Positions 8,586-15,427 of a stretch of DNA of 64,000 bases are shown here, in pieces (the first letter of the stretch is position 1; every line of letters starts with the position of its first letter). This DNA is from JACDAN01 sp963834825 (GTDB lineage: Bacteria; Actinomycetota; Thermoleophilia; Gaiellales; Gaiellaceae), in NCBI GenBank assembly GCA_963834825.1, contig CAWICZ010000014.1:434001-498000 (forward strand), written 5' to 3'. The notes under the pieces were generated by a model. It saw nothing but the letters and a program-made list of their open reading frames with translations, did no database searches and was not told the origin of the DNA. A program made the translations under genes and the position numbers.

Positions 8586-8747
8586 GTGCCGCATCCAGCA
8601 ATACATGCCGGCTTCTGGCCCGCGATCACGCGGCGCCAGAGCCCACCCTCCTCCTTGCCAAGGCTGTCCAGCCTTGGCGCGTCGGAGTGCGAACTCTGGC
8701 TTGGTGCTCGCGAGCCAGAACCTCGGCGGTATTACTGGACGCGGCAC
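8586..8747 (+). repeat. Palindromic hairpin element, copy 2
   Basis: A 162-bp copy beginning immediately after the TAG of the GYD gene. The ends are GTGCCGCATCCAGCAATAC and GTATTACTGGACGCGGCAC. Compared with copy 1, arm position 6 is G-C instead of C-G, a compensatory change (8591/8742). A TAG triplet lies on both sides of the element (8583-8585 and 8748-8750), which could be a 3-bp target duplication. The next gene starts 3 bp later at TTG 8751. Confidence 0.95.
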
Positions 8748-8750
8748 TAG

Positions 8751-8951
8751 TTGTACGAGCTCAGCTTCGGCCAGTTCCTCGTCGTCCTCGCGCTCTCGGC
8801 GGCGGCGTCGCTGGCCGTCTTTGCCCACGCCGACCGGCACGGGAACCGGCATGCGACCGCCTGGGGAATCGCCACCTTCCTCGCCCTCGGCGTCGCCGTG
8901 CCGCTCTACTTCATCCGCTACTGGCTTCGGACTCGGGGTCGACGCAGCTGA
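8751..8951 (+). CDS. Small two-helix membrane protein
   Basis: A 66-residue ORF starting at TTG 8751. It has two hydrophobic segments (FGQFLVVLALSAAASLAVFA and WGIATFLALGVAVPLYFIRY) separated by a short polar loop rich in His and Arg, and a basic C-terminus (RTRGRRS). I do not recognise the family. Its last 41 nt overlap the 3' end of the convergent peptidase gene. There is no Shine-Dalgarno sequence because repeat copy 2 abuts the start. Confidence 0.6.
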   Translation: MYELSFGQFLVVLALSAAASLAVFAHADRHGNRHATAWGIATFLALGVAVPLYFIRYWLRTRGRRS

Positions 8952-9825
8952 GCACCGCGTCCCAGGCGAGCTCCGAGGCGACGAGGCCGAGGCTCATGCT
9001 CGGAAGGTCGTCGTTCTCGACCTCACGGGTGGAGACGGTATAGAGCACGTCGCCGTCGACGAGCGCGTGGAAGGGCTGGATCGCCCGCCCGAGCGACGCG
9101 TGTACCTGTACGCCGAGCTGCCGCAGCTCCCTCCGGTCGAGGCGCTGATTCGTGACGACGAGCGTAAGCGTCGTGTTGCCGGGAGCGGCGTGCGGCAGCT
9201 GCGCCTCCAGCGCGTCGACCAGCGGTGACCGCGTCCCGCGCTCGGGGTCGAAGTGCCCGCGGACGACCTTTCCGGCTCGGTCGACGATCGCACCGAACGC
9301 ATTCACGACCGTGAAGACGGCGACCCTGGTCGGCCCGATCGTCCGGAAAGCTCCACCTTGCCCCGAGAACTCGCCCTGCTCGAGGCCGAATGTCTTGCCG
9401 ACGGTCACCGAACGTCCGGCGCCGCGCCGCCCCAGCGGGAAGATGCCTTCGCGCGCGGCCCGGAGCGCCGCTCGGCCGAGCTCGGCGTCGGGGTAGATCG
9501 CGTTGTCGCGCCTTCCGAAGTCGTAGACGATCGCGCCCAGCGTCAGCTCGACATCGGTCCACCCGACCGTGTACCCGCGCATCGCCATCAGCTCGGCGCT
9601 CACGCCGCACGCCGCCTCGAGCCCATAGAGCGATCCGCCGGCGAAGCAAACCGCGTGCGCCCAGTCGTAGTTGCCGATCGTTCCCGGCGACCCGCCGCGG
9701 ATGTCGACCGAGCACGCCGCTCCTCCCGGCGGCAGGTGGAAGACGGTGCAGCCGGTGGGCCCGTCCTCGTACTCGGCCACGCCGATGCGAAGGCCCGGGA
9801 AGTCGAACTCGAGTTCGCGACTCAT
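8911..9825 (-). CDS. P1/S58-family self-processing peptidase, NylC/DmpA-like
   Basis: A 304-residue N-terminal-nucleophile hydrolase of the DmpA/NylC superfamily. Recognisable blocks are GGSPGTIGNYDWAHAVCFAGG, GYTVGWTDVELTLGAIVYD, and the processing site PGN-TTLTLVVTN, where cleavage before Thr (about residue 218) would create the nucleophile. NylC is known to cut between Asn and Thr at the equivalent place. Members hydrolyse short peptides or amides; the substrate here is unknown. The ATG overlaps the psuG stop by 4 nt (ATGA), making it the third gene of psuK-psuG-S58. It begins without a signal peptide, so it is probably cytoplasmic. Confidence 0.88.
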   Translation of the reverse strand: MSRELEFDFPGLRIGVAEYEDGPTGCTVFHLPPGGAACSVDIRGGSPGTIGNYDWAHAVCFAGGSLYGLEAACGVSAELMAMRGYTVGWTDVELTLGAIVYDFGRRDNAIYPDAELGRAALRAAREGIFPLGRRGAGRSVTVGKTFGLEQGEFSGQGGAFRTIGPTRVAVFTVVNAFGAIVDRAGKVVRGHFDPERGTRSPLVDALEAQLPHAAPGNTTLTLVVTNQRLDRRELRQLGVQVHASLGRAIQPFHALVDGDVLYTVSTREVENDDLPSMSLGLVASELAWDAVLSCVDPESEASSG

Positions 9826-10679
9826 CCGGCGTGGGCGACTGCGACCTCGGCGGCGAGCCCCGCATTCGCGACGGCGAGCTTCCGGTTCGCGTCGAGCGTC
9901 CGCCCGCCGCTCTCCTCGTGGAGCCGGGCGAGAACGAAGGGCGTCAGGCTCTGTCCCGTCGTCCCGAGCTCCTCGGCCTCGGTCAGCGCGCTCTCGATGA
10001 GCCCTTCGACGTCGATGCTCTCCGGCGGCGGGTTGGCGAGCAGAAGGCCGGCGCCGCCGAGTTGCCAGTGGGCGGAGGCAATCGCGGCCGCATTCTCCGC
10101 GTCGTCCACCCGCTGAGAGACCGGCGGTCCGCCCGCCTCGTCGTAGAACCGGGGCAGTGTCTCCGTCCGCCAGCCGAGCACGGGAACGCCAAGCGTCTCC
10201 AGGAGCTCCGCAGTCGCGTCCACGTCCAGCAGCGACTTGGCTCCGGACGAGACGACGACGACCTGGGTCCGGGCCAGCTCGACGAGATCGGCCGAGACGT
10301 CGAAGCGGCGTCCGCGGTGGACGCCGCCGATCCCGCCGGTGCCCATGAAGCGGATCCCGGCCTGTCGCGCGGCGACGAGTGTGCCGCCCACGGTCGTCGC
10401 TCCGGTCTCACCGGAGGCGACGCACGCGGCCAGATCGCGCGGCCCGACCTTGCGGGTCTCCGGCGTGAACCGTTCGAGCTCGACCGGGGTCAGGCCGATC
10501 CGGATCTCGCCGTCGAGCACGCCGATCGTCGCCGGCACCGCACCCGCCTCCCGAACGCGACTCTCGCTCTCCAGCCCGACCTCGACTCCCTCACCGGGCG
10601 GGAAGCCGTGCGCGACGATCGTCGTCTCCAGCGCCACGACCGCGCCTGCCTCCCGGACCTCGTCGGCGACCCGGATCAC
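9822..10679 (-). CDS. psuG: Pseudouridine-5'-phosphate glycosidase
   Basis: A 285-residue enzyme that reversibly splits pseudouridine 5'-phosphate into ribose 5-phosphate and uracil. The start is GTG 10677-10679, overlapping the psuK stop (GTGA). Visible blocks are VALETTIVAHGFPPGEGVE, GETGATTVGGTLVAARQAGI, FMGTGGIGGVHRG and VVSSGAKSLLDVDAT, the conserved active-site regions of the PsuG/IndA family. Together with psuK it forms the pseudouridine salvage route: phosphorylation, then cleavage of the C-glycosidic bond. It shares a 4-nt overlap with the next gene. Confidence 0.95.
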   Translation of the reverse strand: MIRVADEVREAGAVVALETTIVAHGFPPGEGVEVGLESESRVREAGAVPATIGVLDGEIRIGLTPVELERFTPETRKVGPRDLAACVASGETGATTVGGTLVAARQAGIRFMGTGGIGGVHRGRRFDVSADLVELARTQVVVVSSGAKSLLDVDATAELLETLGVPVLGWRTETLPRFYDEAGGPPVSQRVDDAENAAAIASAHWQLGGAGLLLANPPPESIDVEGLIESALTEAEELGTTGQSLTPFVLARLHEESGGRTLDANRKLAVANAGLAAEVAVAHAG

Positions 10680-11476
10680 GGCATCGTCCCGATCTGGGCG
10701 ACGCAGCGCCCGGCAGCCTCCATCGCGAGCGCGGGCCCGCCGACGAGGTAGCCGGCCGCCAACGCGTCGCCGGCTCCTGTCGTGTCGACGACCTCGCCCG
10801 GCACGGCTGGATGGTCTTCGCCGGCGATGGTTGCGCCCCGCTCGCCGCGCTTGACGATCAGGTTCTCGCCCGTGGCGGCGAGCTCGTCGTGCTCCGCCTC
10901 GTTCCCGAACACAGCCTCCGGGTCGATCCGGACGAGGCGCTCGGCGAGCCGCCCGGCGCCGAACTCCCGAATCACGTTGACCGACGAGAGGTCGACACTC
11001 ACCTGCGCCCCAGCTGCACGCGCCAACTCGGCCGCACGTTCGGCCGCCGAGCCGATCGGCTCGCGCATCAGCGAGTACCCGGAGAGGTGCAGCCAGGCGG
11101 CGCCGTCGAACCACTCGGGGACGATCTCGTCGGGAGCCAGCTCCGGCGCCACGCCGCGATCGGACGCCATCGTCCGATTTCCGTCCAGCCCGACGAGCGA
11201 GACGACGACCCCGTTCCGTCCGGTCGGCGACGGCCCGAGCACGTCGACCGCCCGCCGAAGCAGGTCGTCTTCGACGAGCTCGCCGGCGGCGTCCGCGCCG
11301 CGCTTGCCGACGAACCGAGCTTCCGCGCCGAGCGCCGCCGCCCAGGCGGCGACGTTGGCGGCCTGCCCGCCGGCTCCGACGCGCGTCTCGGCACCGGTGT
11401 CGTCTCCGTCCTCGAGCGGCTTCGCGAGCTTGACGACGACATCGAGGAGCAGATCGCCCAGGGTGCAGATCACCAT
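10676..11476 (-). CDS. psuK: PfkB-family kinase, probable pseudouridine kinase
   Basis: A 266-residue ribokinase-family sugar kinase. The N-terminal signature is LGDLLLDVVVKLAKP followed by RVGAGGQAANVAAWAAALGA, and the C-terminal PfkB motif with the catalytic Asp is DTTGAGDALAAGYLVGG. The substrate is inferred from the directly overlapping psuG; PfkB kinases cannot be assigned from sequence alone. The ATG at 11474-11476 is divergent from the small gene at 11491. Confidence 0.88.
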   Translation of the reverse strand: MVICTLGDLLLDVVVKLAKPLEDGDDTGAETRVGAGGQAANVAAWAAALGAEARFVGKRGADAAGELVEDDLLRRAVDVLGPSPTGRNGVVVSLVGLDGNRTMASDRGVAPELAPDEIVPEWFDGAAWLHLSGYSLMREPIGSAAERAAELARAAGAQVSVDLSSVNVIREFGAGRLAERLVRIDPEAVFGNEAEHDELAATGENLIVKRGERGATIAGEDHPAVPGEVVDTTGAGDALAAGYLVGGPALAMEAAGRCVAQIGTMP

Positions 11477-11490
11477 GCTTCAATGCTTCC

Positions 11491-11679
11491 ATGGACGACA
11501 CGCTCCGCGCTCGCCGGCTGCGCTCCTTCCTGCTCGGCGGCCTCCTCGGCGCCTCCGCGGCACTCTCCGTGGCGCGTCGTCGACATCGTCGGCGCGGTCG
11601 CCGGCCGGCCGGCCTCGCCGCCTTCGAGGGCGCTCCGTGCTACCAGGAGACGCTCGAGCACCGCGAGCGGCGCGTCTGA
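11491..11679 (+). CDS. Small basic membrane-anchored protein
   Basis: A 62-residue ORF. A short N-terminus is followed by one hydrophobic stretch (FLLGGLLGASAALSVA), an arginine-rich block (RRRHRRRGRR) and a C-terminal tail with AFEGAPCYQETLEHRE. I do not recognise it. Support is moderate: codon use matches the neighbours, it sits between two divergently arranged genes, and no competing ORF is better. There is no clear ribosome binding site. The spacer to psuK contains a small ATGCTTC direct repeat. Confidence 0.5.
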   Translation: MDDTLRARRLRSFLLGGLLGASAALSVARRRHRRRGRRPAGLAAFEGAPCYQETLEHRERRV

Positions 11680-11713
11680 ACCGACAACTCCCGCGGCTAT
11701 CCTTCTTCGAGGG

Positions 11714-11995
11714 ATGCCGATCTACGAGTACAAGTGCCCCGAGGGGCACGTCTTCGAGGTGTTCCACGGCATCTCCGAGCCGCCGCCCGAGGTCTGTACG
11801 GTCTGTGGGAAGGGGCCGCTGACGAGGGTTCTGCACCCGGTTGCCGTCCACTTCAAGGGCTCGGGCTTCTACTCGACCGACTACGGCCGCGGCGGACGCA
11901 AGGGCGCTTCGCGCGACGGCGACAAGCCGGACAAGAGCGATTCGGGTACCGAGACGAAGAAGGAGCCGGAGAAGAAGGCCTCGGCCGAGGCTTAG
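11714..11995 (+). CDS. FmdB-type zinc-ribbon protein
   Basis: A 93-residue protein starting MPIYEYKCPEGHVFEVFH and containing the second cysteine pair in CTVCGKG, which gives the four-cysteine zinc ribbon of the FmdB/CxxC_CxxC_SSSS family. The C-terminal 40 residues are a low-complexity Lys/Glu/Asp/Gly tail (YGRGGRKGASRDGDKPDKS). The name comes from a putative regulator of formamidase, but the family function is unclear. A TATCCT box at 11698-11703, 10 nt before the ATG, suggests a leaderless or nearly leaderless transcript. Confidence 0.88.
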   Translation: MPIYEYKCPEGHVFEVFHGISEPPPEVCTVCGKGPLTRVLHPVAVHFKGSGFYSTDYGRGGRKGASRDGDKPDKSDSGTETKKEPEKKASAEA

Positions 11996-12020
11996 AAGTC
12001 ATTTCTCTTCCGCGTCTGCG

Positions 12021-12764
12021 TCAAGTACCGCTCACGAGGTCGAGGACGGCAACGTAGCCGGCGCCATCGTCTACGAACCGGCTCACGACCCAGCCTGTCC
12101 CCTGCGCGAGCTGCGTCACCTCCTCCCGCGACGCGAAGAGGACGTCGTACCAGGGGGTCGCATACTGCCGGTAGCGGACCCGAAGCCGCTCGACGCCGCC
12201 CATTCGCCCGCGCTCACGGTTGCGTTCGTGGTAGCGGCGGGCCAGTTCCGACGCACCGTCGTAGGGATCGTAGGAGCCGGCCAGGATCCGCCCTCCGTCG
12301 CTCGCGACACGGGCGAACTTCCGTAGCAGGCGGCGACCCTGCCGCTCGCCGGCGAGGAGGCCGAGGTTGTTCCCGAGCAGCAGGATTGTGTCGAAGCGTT
12401 CGGCAACGCGGACGGCGCTATCGAGCGTTCCAAGCCGCACTTCGGCGAGCCCACGCTCACGCGAAATCTGGACAGCCAGCGGGGACACGTCGATCCCGAC
12501 TACCTCGTGTCCGCGGCTCTGGAGGTGTAGACCGACCCGTCCGGCACCACAGCCGAGGTCGAGCACTCGCCCGCGGACGAACCTCATCGCGCGGCGCTCC
12601 TGCGGCCACCACGACCGAAACGGCGCCAGGTAGTAGTCCGGCTTGCCGCCGAACACACACCCATCGTCTCGCTCGACGACCTCGACGACATCGCGTCCGG
12701 CGAGGTGATCGCTCAGCAGATGCCCGAAAGCGTCCTCATCGGACGTAAGAGGCGCGCCCAACAA
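12021..12764 (-). CDS. SAM-dependent class I methyltransferase
   Basis: About 247 residues from TTG 12764; a frame upstream to 12830 is open but overlaps the VOC gene. The SAM-binding motif I is VLDLGCGAGRVGLHLQSRG, followed by motif II VVGIDVSPLAVQIS and motif III FDTILLLGNNLGLL. The substrate is unknown. A C-terminal segment (YATPWYDVLFASREEVTQLA) resembles other small-molecule methyltransferases. It lies about 7 nt downstream of the VOC gene stop and is probably the last gene of that minus-strand operon. The start codon is uncertain (TTG 12764 or 12761). Confidence 0.85.
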   Translation of the reverse strand: MLGAPLTSDEDAFGHLLSDHLAGRDVVEVVERDDGCVFGGKPDYYLAPFRSWWPQERRAMRFVRGRVLDLGCGAGRVGLHLQSRGHEVVGIDVSPLAVQISRERGLAEVRLGTLDSAVRVAERFDTILLLGNNLGLLAGERQGRRLLRKFARVASDGGRILAGSYDPYDGASELARRYHERNRERGRMGGVERLRVRYRQYATPWYDVLFASREEVTQLAQGTGWVVSRFVDDGAGYVAVLDLVSGT

Positions 12765-12771
12765 CCGGAGT

Positions 12772-13389
12772 TCAGCCCGGAAGGGCGACTGCGCCGTCGT
12801 CGGAGAGCGTCCAGCGCGGGTTGTGGGCAACCTCCCAGGGGTGGCCGTCGGGATCCACGAACACGCCTGAGTAACCGCCCCAGAACGTCTCGGCGCCTTC
12901 GCGCGCGATGCGCGCCCCGGCGCGGCGCGCCTGGTCGATCACGGCGTCGACCTCGGCCGGCGAGCGCACGTTGTGGGCAAGCGTGACGCCGCCCCAACCG
13001 CCCTTGTCCCCGACGCCGGAGTCCTTCGCGAGCTCAGCACGGCTCCAGAGCGCCACGACCATTCCGGCCGCTTGGAAGAACACGACGTCGTCTTCCGGCT
13101 CGGCGCGGGTCGTCCACCCGAGCCCTTCGTAGAACGCGCGTGCACGCGCCGGGTCGGCGACGCCGAGCGTGACGAGGCTGACGCGCTGCTCCACGGGAGC
13201 GCATCGTTCCAGATCGGCGCCGCCCGGCTGGGCAGCGGCGTAGGCGGCGTGCGCACTGAAGAGTCGCTCCCGGATCTCCCACTCCTCGAGCGGCAGGGAG
13301 TGCAAGTAGCCGCGCGCCTGGAGTCGACGGACACTCGTTTCGTCGATCCCCAGGCGCGCTGCGATCGTCCGGGCGTCGGTGGCGTTCAC
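12772..13389 (-). CDS. VOC (glyoxalase-like) protein with N-terminal helical domain
   Basis: A 205-residue protein. Residues about 1-60 form a helical, possibly helix-turn-helix-like segment (TIAARLGIDETSVRRLQARG). Residues about 65-195 are a VOC domain with the usual beta-alpha-beta repeats (RVSLVTLGVADPARARAFYEGLG and GVFVDPDGHPWEVAHNP). VOC domains bind metals and small molecules; no function can be assigned here. The GTG start overlaps the stop of the upstream 66-residue gene (GTGA), so the two are translationally coupled. Confidence 0.83.
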   Translation of the reverse strand: MNATDARTIAARLGIDETSVRRLQARGYLHSLPLEEWEIRERLFSAHAAYAAAQPGGADLERCAPVEQRVSLVTLGVADPARARAFYEGLGWTTRAEPEDDVVFFQAAGMVVALWSRAELAKDSGVGDKGGWGGVTLAHNVRSPAEVDAVIDQARRAGARIAREGAETFWGGYSGVFVDPDGHPWEVAHNPRWTLSDDGAVALPG

Positions 13390-13586
13390 GGCCGCTGGGC
13401 AGCCGCCCGTGCCGGCCTTCGTCGCCGCAAGCGGTTCAGCAGAGACGCCGGGGCGGCGTGCTCGGCTTGCTCCAGTTGCCGCAGCTCGGGCTCGGCAGCC
13501 TTCTGCGCTCGACGCCAGTCGCGAGCCAGCTCGTCCGCGCGTTCACGGGCGATCTGGCGGCGGGCGTTGGAGTCGTGAAGGTGCAT
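13386..13586 (-). CDS. Small Ala/Arg-rich protein in the VOC operon
   Basis: A 66-residue ORF beginning MHLHDSNARRQIARERADE, with an alternating charged pattern that suggests a helix or coiled coil (LARDWRRAQKAAEPELRQLE). It has a near-perfect ribosome binding site (AAGGAGG, 6 nt before the ATG), and its TGA overlaps the GTG of the VOC gene. Family unknown. These translation signals are the main evidence that it is a real gene. Confidence 0.65.
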   Translation of the reverse strand: MHLHDSNARRQIARERADELARDWRRAQKAAEPELRQLEQAEHAAPASLLNRLRRRRPARAAAQRP

Positions 13587-13689
13587 GGTTCCTCCTTGGA
13601 AGCTCCGGCTCGATTACGTCGGTCGGCGCGTCGGCTCGCGGGAGCCGGTCCGTGGCCTGCGCCGGACTGGCGGTGGATGTGCTCTTCAC
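13543..13689 (-). CDS. Very small ORF with strong ribosome binding site
   Basis: A 48-codon ORF from GTG 13687-13689, preceded by AAAGGAGGT, the strongest Shine-Dalgarno match in the region. The product (KSTSTASPAQATDRLPRADA...) is Pro/Ala/Thr/Arg-rich with no recognisable domain. Its 3' end overlaps the start of the 66-residue gene in another frame. It could be a leader peptide that couples translation, or a chance ORF. Confidence 0.35.
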   Translation of the reverse strand: MKSTSTASPAQATDRLPRADAPTDVIEPELPRRNHAPSRLQRPPPDRP

Positions 13690-13714
13690 GGGCCTACCTC
13701 CTTTCGACGACCTT

Positions 13715-13888
13715 TCACGAGCCGCTCGGGGAACCTGCCGCTCGCCCTGCGTCCATCTCTTCGACCGAGAGATCGACGCAGCGGCGAAGCAAGCCACTCG
13801 AAAAATGGCACTGGAAATGCGTGTCGATACTTTCGATGGTTAATTCCTCGCAACAGCGCGCGATCTAGGGGAATCTGGATGTCGGCAT
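13715..13888 (-). pseudogene. Small ORF interrupted by an in-frame amber codon
   Basis: ATG 13886-13888 has a strong ribosome binding site (AAGGAGG, 6 nt upstream), but the frame stops at TAG 13865-13867 after seven codons (MPTSRFP). The same frame then stays open for 49 codons with a sensible composition (LTIESIDTHFQCHF, LLRRCVDLSVEEM) to TGA 13715-13717. It may be a decayed gene, a short upstream peptide, or a real peptide with an error at one base. No homologue is recognised. Confidence 0.35.
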
Positions 13889-13926
13889 GACGATCCTCCT
13901 TGTGTCGTGGTTGGCTCCAGGAACGC

Positions 13927-13953
13927 CGAAGGCGACCCGATGGGTCGCCTTCG
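13927..13953 (-). terminator. 12-bp perfect hairpin with 3-nt loop, downstream of the 55-residue gene
   Basis: CGAAGGCGACCC and GGGTCGCCTTCG pair perfectly around a GAT/ATC loop. It lies 27 bp past the stop of the 55-residue gene on the minus strand. There is no U-tract, but several genes in this window end in similar triloop hairpins. Confidence 0.6.
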
Positions 13954-13979
13954 CATGAAGCTGCTATCGCGCTAGTTTC

Positions 13980-14147
13980 CTAGCCTGTGCACCTCCAAAC
14001 GAAGGTTTCCATCGACCCGAGCCCGCCGGCCATCGAAGGCATCGCGCACCAGCCCTTGAGCGCCGAGAGGGCCTCGAAGCCGGTGAAGCCGGTACGACCG
14101 AGGTACCGGACTCCAACGTCATGGACCTGTAGTGGGTAAGTGTGCAT
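13980..14147 (-). CDS. Stand-alone 55-residue protein of unknown function
   Basis: ATG 14145-14147 has a clean ribosome binding site (AAAGGAG) and a well-formed promoter at 14173-14201. A terminator-like hairpin follows at 13927-13953. The product begins MHTYPLQVHDVGVRYLGRTG, contains two cysteines (LKGWCAMPS and VWRCTG) and a Gly-rich stretch (MAGGLGSMETF). It has no transmembrane helix and no recognised domain. The complete set of expression signals makes it a convincing independent gene. Confidence 0.65.
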   Translation of the reverse strand: MHTYPLQVHDVGVRYLGRTGFTGFEALSALKGWCAMPSMAGGLGSMETFVWRCTG

Positions 14148-14172
14148 ACGGCTGATCTCCTTTGAGCGTGAG

Positions 14173-14201
14173 ATGGTAGCGCGATCCAAAGAAAGATGCA
14201 A
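14173..14201 (-). promoter_or_regulatory. Promoter of the 55-residue gene
   Basis: On the minus strand TTGCAT (14201-14196) and TACCAT (14178-14173) are separated by exactly 17 bp, a good housekeeping-sigma promoter. The leader of about 20 nt carries the AAAGGAG ribosome binding site. The local sequence (14148-14249) is clearly more A+T-rich than the neighbouring genes. Confidence 0.6.
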
Positions 14202-14249
14202 GGGTCGAATCGCGAAAGAAGAATCGAATATCCGACGCCGAATTTGCGA

Positions 14250-15401
14250 CTACGAAAGCGGCGTGCCCTGAAGGCAGCCGGCGCCCGACGTCGGGCTCGG
14301 CGGCTGAATCGCGGAGCGTCCGCTGAACATCAGCAGGACGGCGGCGTTGTCGTCGCCGTCGCCGGTGACCCCGAGCCGGCAGTAGGTCGTGCCGTCCTTG
14401 GAGGCCCGGAAGCGAAGCCAGCCGAGCTGGAAGACCTGCGGCGTCGTCAGGTCCGTCGCCAGCGGGCTCACGAGCTCGTCGCCGATGAACGGGAGCCGGA
14501 CGAAGGTGCCGACGCCGACCATCTTCCCCAGGGTGGCCTGGAGAACCTGCTGCTGCCGGCCGGTGCGGTTGAGGTCGCTTTCGGCCGGGTTGAGGTCGTT
14601 GTTGCGGATCCGCGCGTAGATCCGGGCGCGCTTTCCGTCCATGTGCTGGATCCCACGGCCAAAGCGCCAGCCCGTCCAGCGCCGGCAGCGTTCCGCGCTC
14701 GGGTACGGGCAGTCGTGCTTGGTCACGGCGGGTGAGCGGACGTCGACGTCGACGCCGCCAAGCGCGTCGATGACGTCTTTGAAGGACGTCATGTCGAGCA
14801 GGATGATGTGGTTGACGTCGAAGCCGAAGGCCTCGCGGATCGTCCGGATCATCAGCGACGGGCCGCCGAGCGGCAACGCCGAGTTCACCTTCTCGTGCCC
14901 GACGCCCGGGATGTCAACTTGCAGGTCGCGCGGGATCGACAGATACGTCAACCGGTGGTGCTCCGGATCGGTGCGAATCAGCATGATCGAGTCGGCGAGC
15001 CGGTTCCCCCGTCTTGTCGGGTGCGTGGAGTGGTCGCTTCCGACGACCAGGATCGTGCTCGGCGTCGAGAGCATCAGCCCGTCCTGCGGAGCAAGCTGCG
15101 CCTTCGCGCGCTCGCCGAGCCGGTCGTTCGCCTCCTGGACGCCGCTGCGGACCGCGAGGTAGCCGGCGATCGTCCAGCCGATCAGCAGGACGATGGTCAG
15201 GCTCACGGCAACGAGAACGATTCGGCCTGGGCTCCAGCGACGCCGGCGCTTGACGGGTCCCGGTCCGCGGTACTGCTCGGACGGTTGGCCGTCCGCGGCA
15301 GGTTTTGGCGGAGCAGGTCGCGGGCGCCTCGTGAGTGTCGGCACGCCGCCCGTGGCCCGGCCTCCCTTGTAGACGCGGTAGGGCTTGTCTTCCCGGGCCA
15401 T
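14250..15401 (-). CDS. LytR-CpsA-Psr (LCP) family cell-wall ligase
   Basis: A 383-residue membrane-anchored protein. A basic Pro-rich cytoplasmic N-terminus is followed by one transmembrane helix (IVLVAVSLTIVLLIGWTIAGYLAV, about residues 75-98) and the extracellular LCP domain. Within it are ILVVGSDHSTHPTRRGNRLADSI, where the conserved Arg/Asp bind pyrophosphate, IPRDLQVDIPG, and a later ARIRNNDLNPAESDLNRT. LCP enzymes transfer lipid-linked glycopolymers to peptidoglycan. ATG 15401 is preceded by TACGAT 10 nt upstream. It is divergent from the ROK kinase. Confidence 0.92.
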   Translation of the reverse strand: MAREDKPYRVYKGGRATGGVPTLTRRPRPAPPKPAADGQPSEQYRGPGPVKRRRRWSPGRIVLVAVSLTIVLLIGWTIAGYLAVRSGVQEANDRLGERAKAQLAPQDGLMLSTPSTILVVGSDHSTHPTRRGNRLADSIMLIRTDPEHHRLTYLSIPRDLQVDIPGVGHEKVNSALPLGGPSLMIRTIREAFGFDVNHIILLDMTSFKDVIDALGGVDVDVRSPAVTKHDCPYPSAERCRRWTGWRFGRGIQHMDGKRARIYARIRNNDLNPAESDLNRTGRQQQVLQATLGKMVGVGTFVRLPFIGDELVSPLATDLTTPQVFQLGWLRFRASKDGTTYCRLGVTGDGDDNAAVLLMFSGRSAIQPPSPTSGAGCLQGTPLS

Positions 15402-15410
15402 TCGGCGGGG

Positions 15411-15417
15411 TATCGTA
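15411..15417. promoter_or_regulatory. Shared, overlapping -10 boxes for the LCP and ROK genes
   Basis: The heptamer TATCGTA (15411-15417) reads as TATCGT on the plus strand, 11 nt before the ROK GTG, and as TACGAT on the minus strand, 10 nt before the LCP ATG. Both genes lack Shine-Dalgarno sequences, so one near-symmetric element probably serves two leaderless transcripts. Confidence 0.5.
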
Positions 15418-15427
15418 GCCGCCGCTC

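Noticed and set aside
4156..8852. Protein-like ORFs inside the palindromic elements (for example MPASGPRSRGARAHPPP... and LARDHAAPEPTLL...)
   Set aside because: They arise because the repeat is G+C-rich and free of stops in some frames; they appear in several frames and both strands of each copy and are fused to unrelated downstream genes. The conserved feature is base pairing, not a reading frame.
13543..14201. RiPP or lasso-peptide cluster
   Set aside because: Small Gly/Cys-containing peptides are present, but no maturation enzymes (leader peptidase, cyclase, radical SAM with SPASM) or recognition elements occur nearby; the local methyltransferase and VOC genes are generic.
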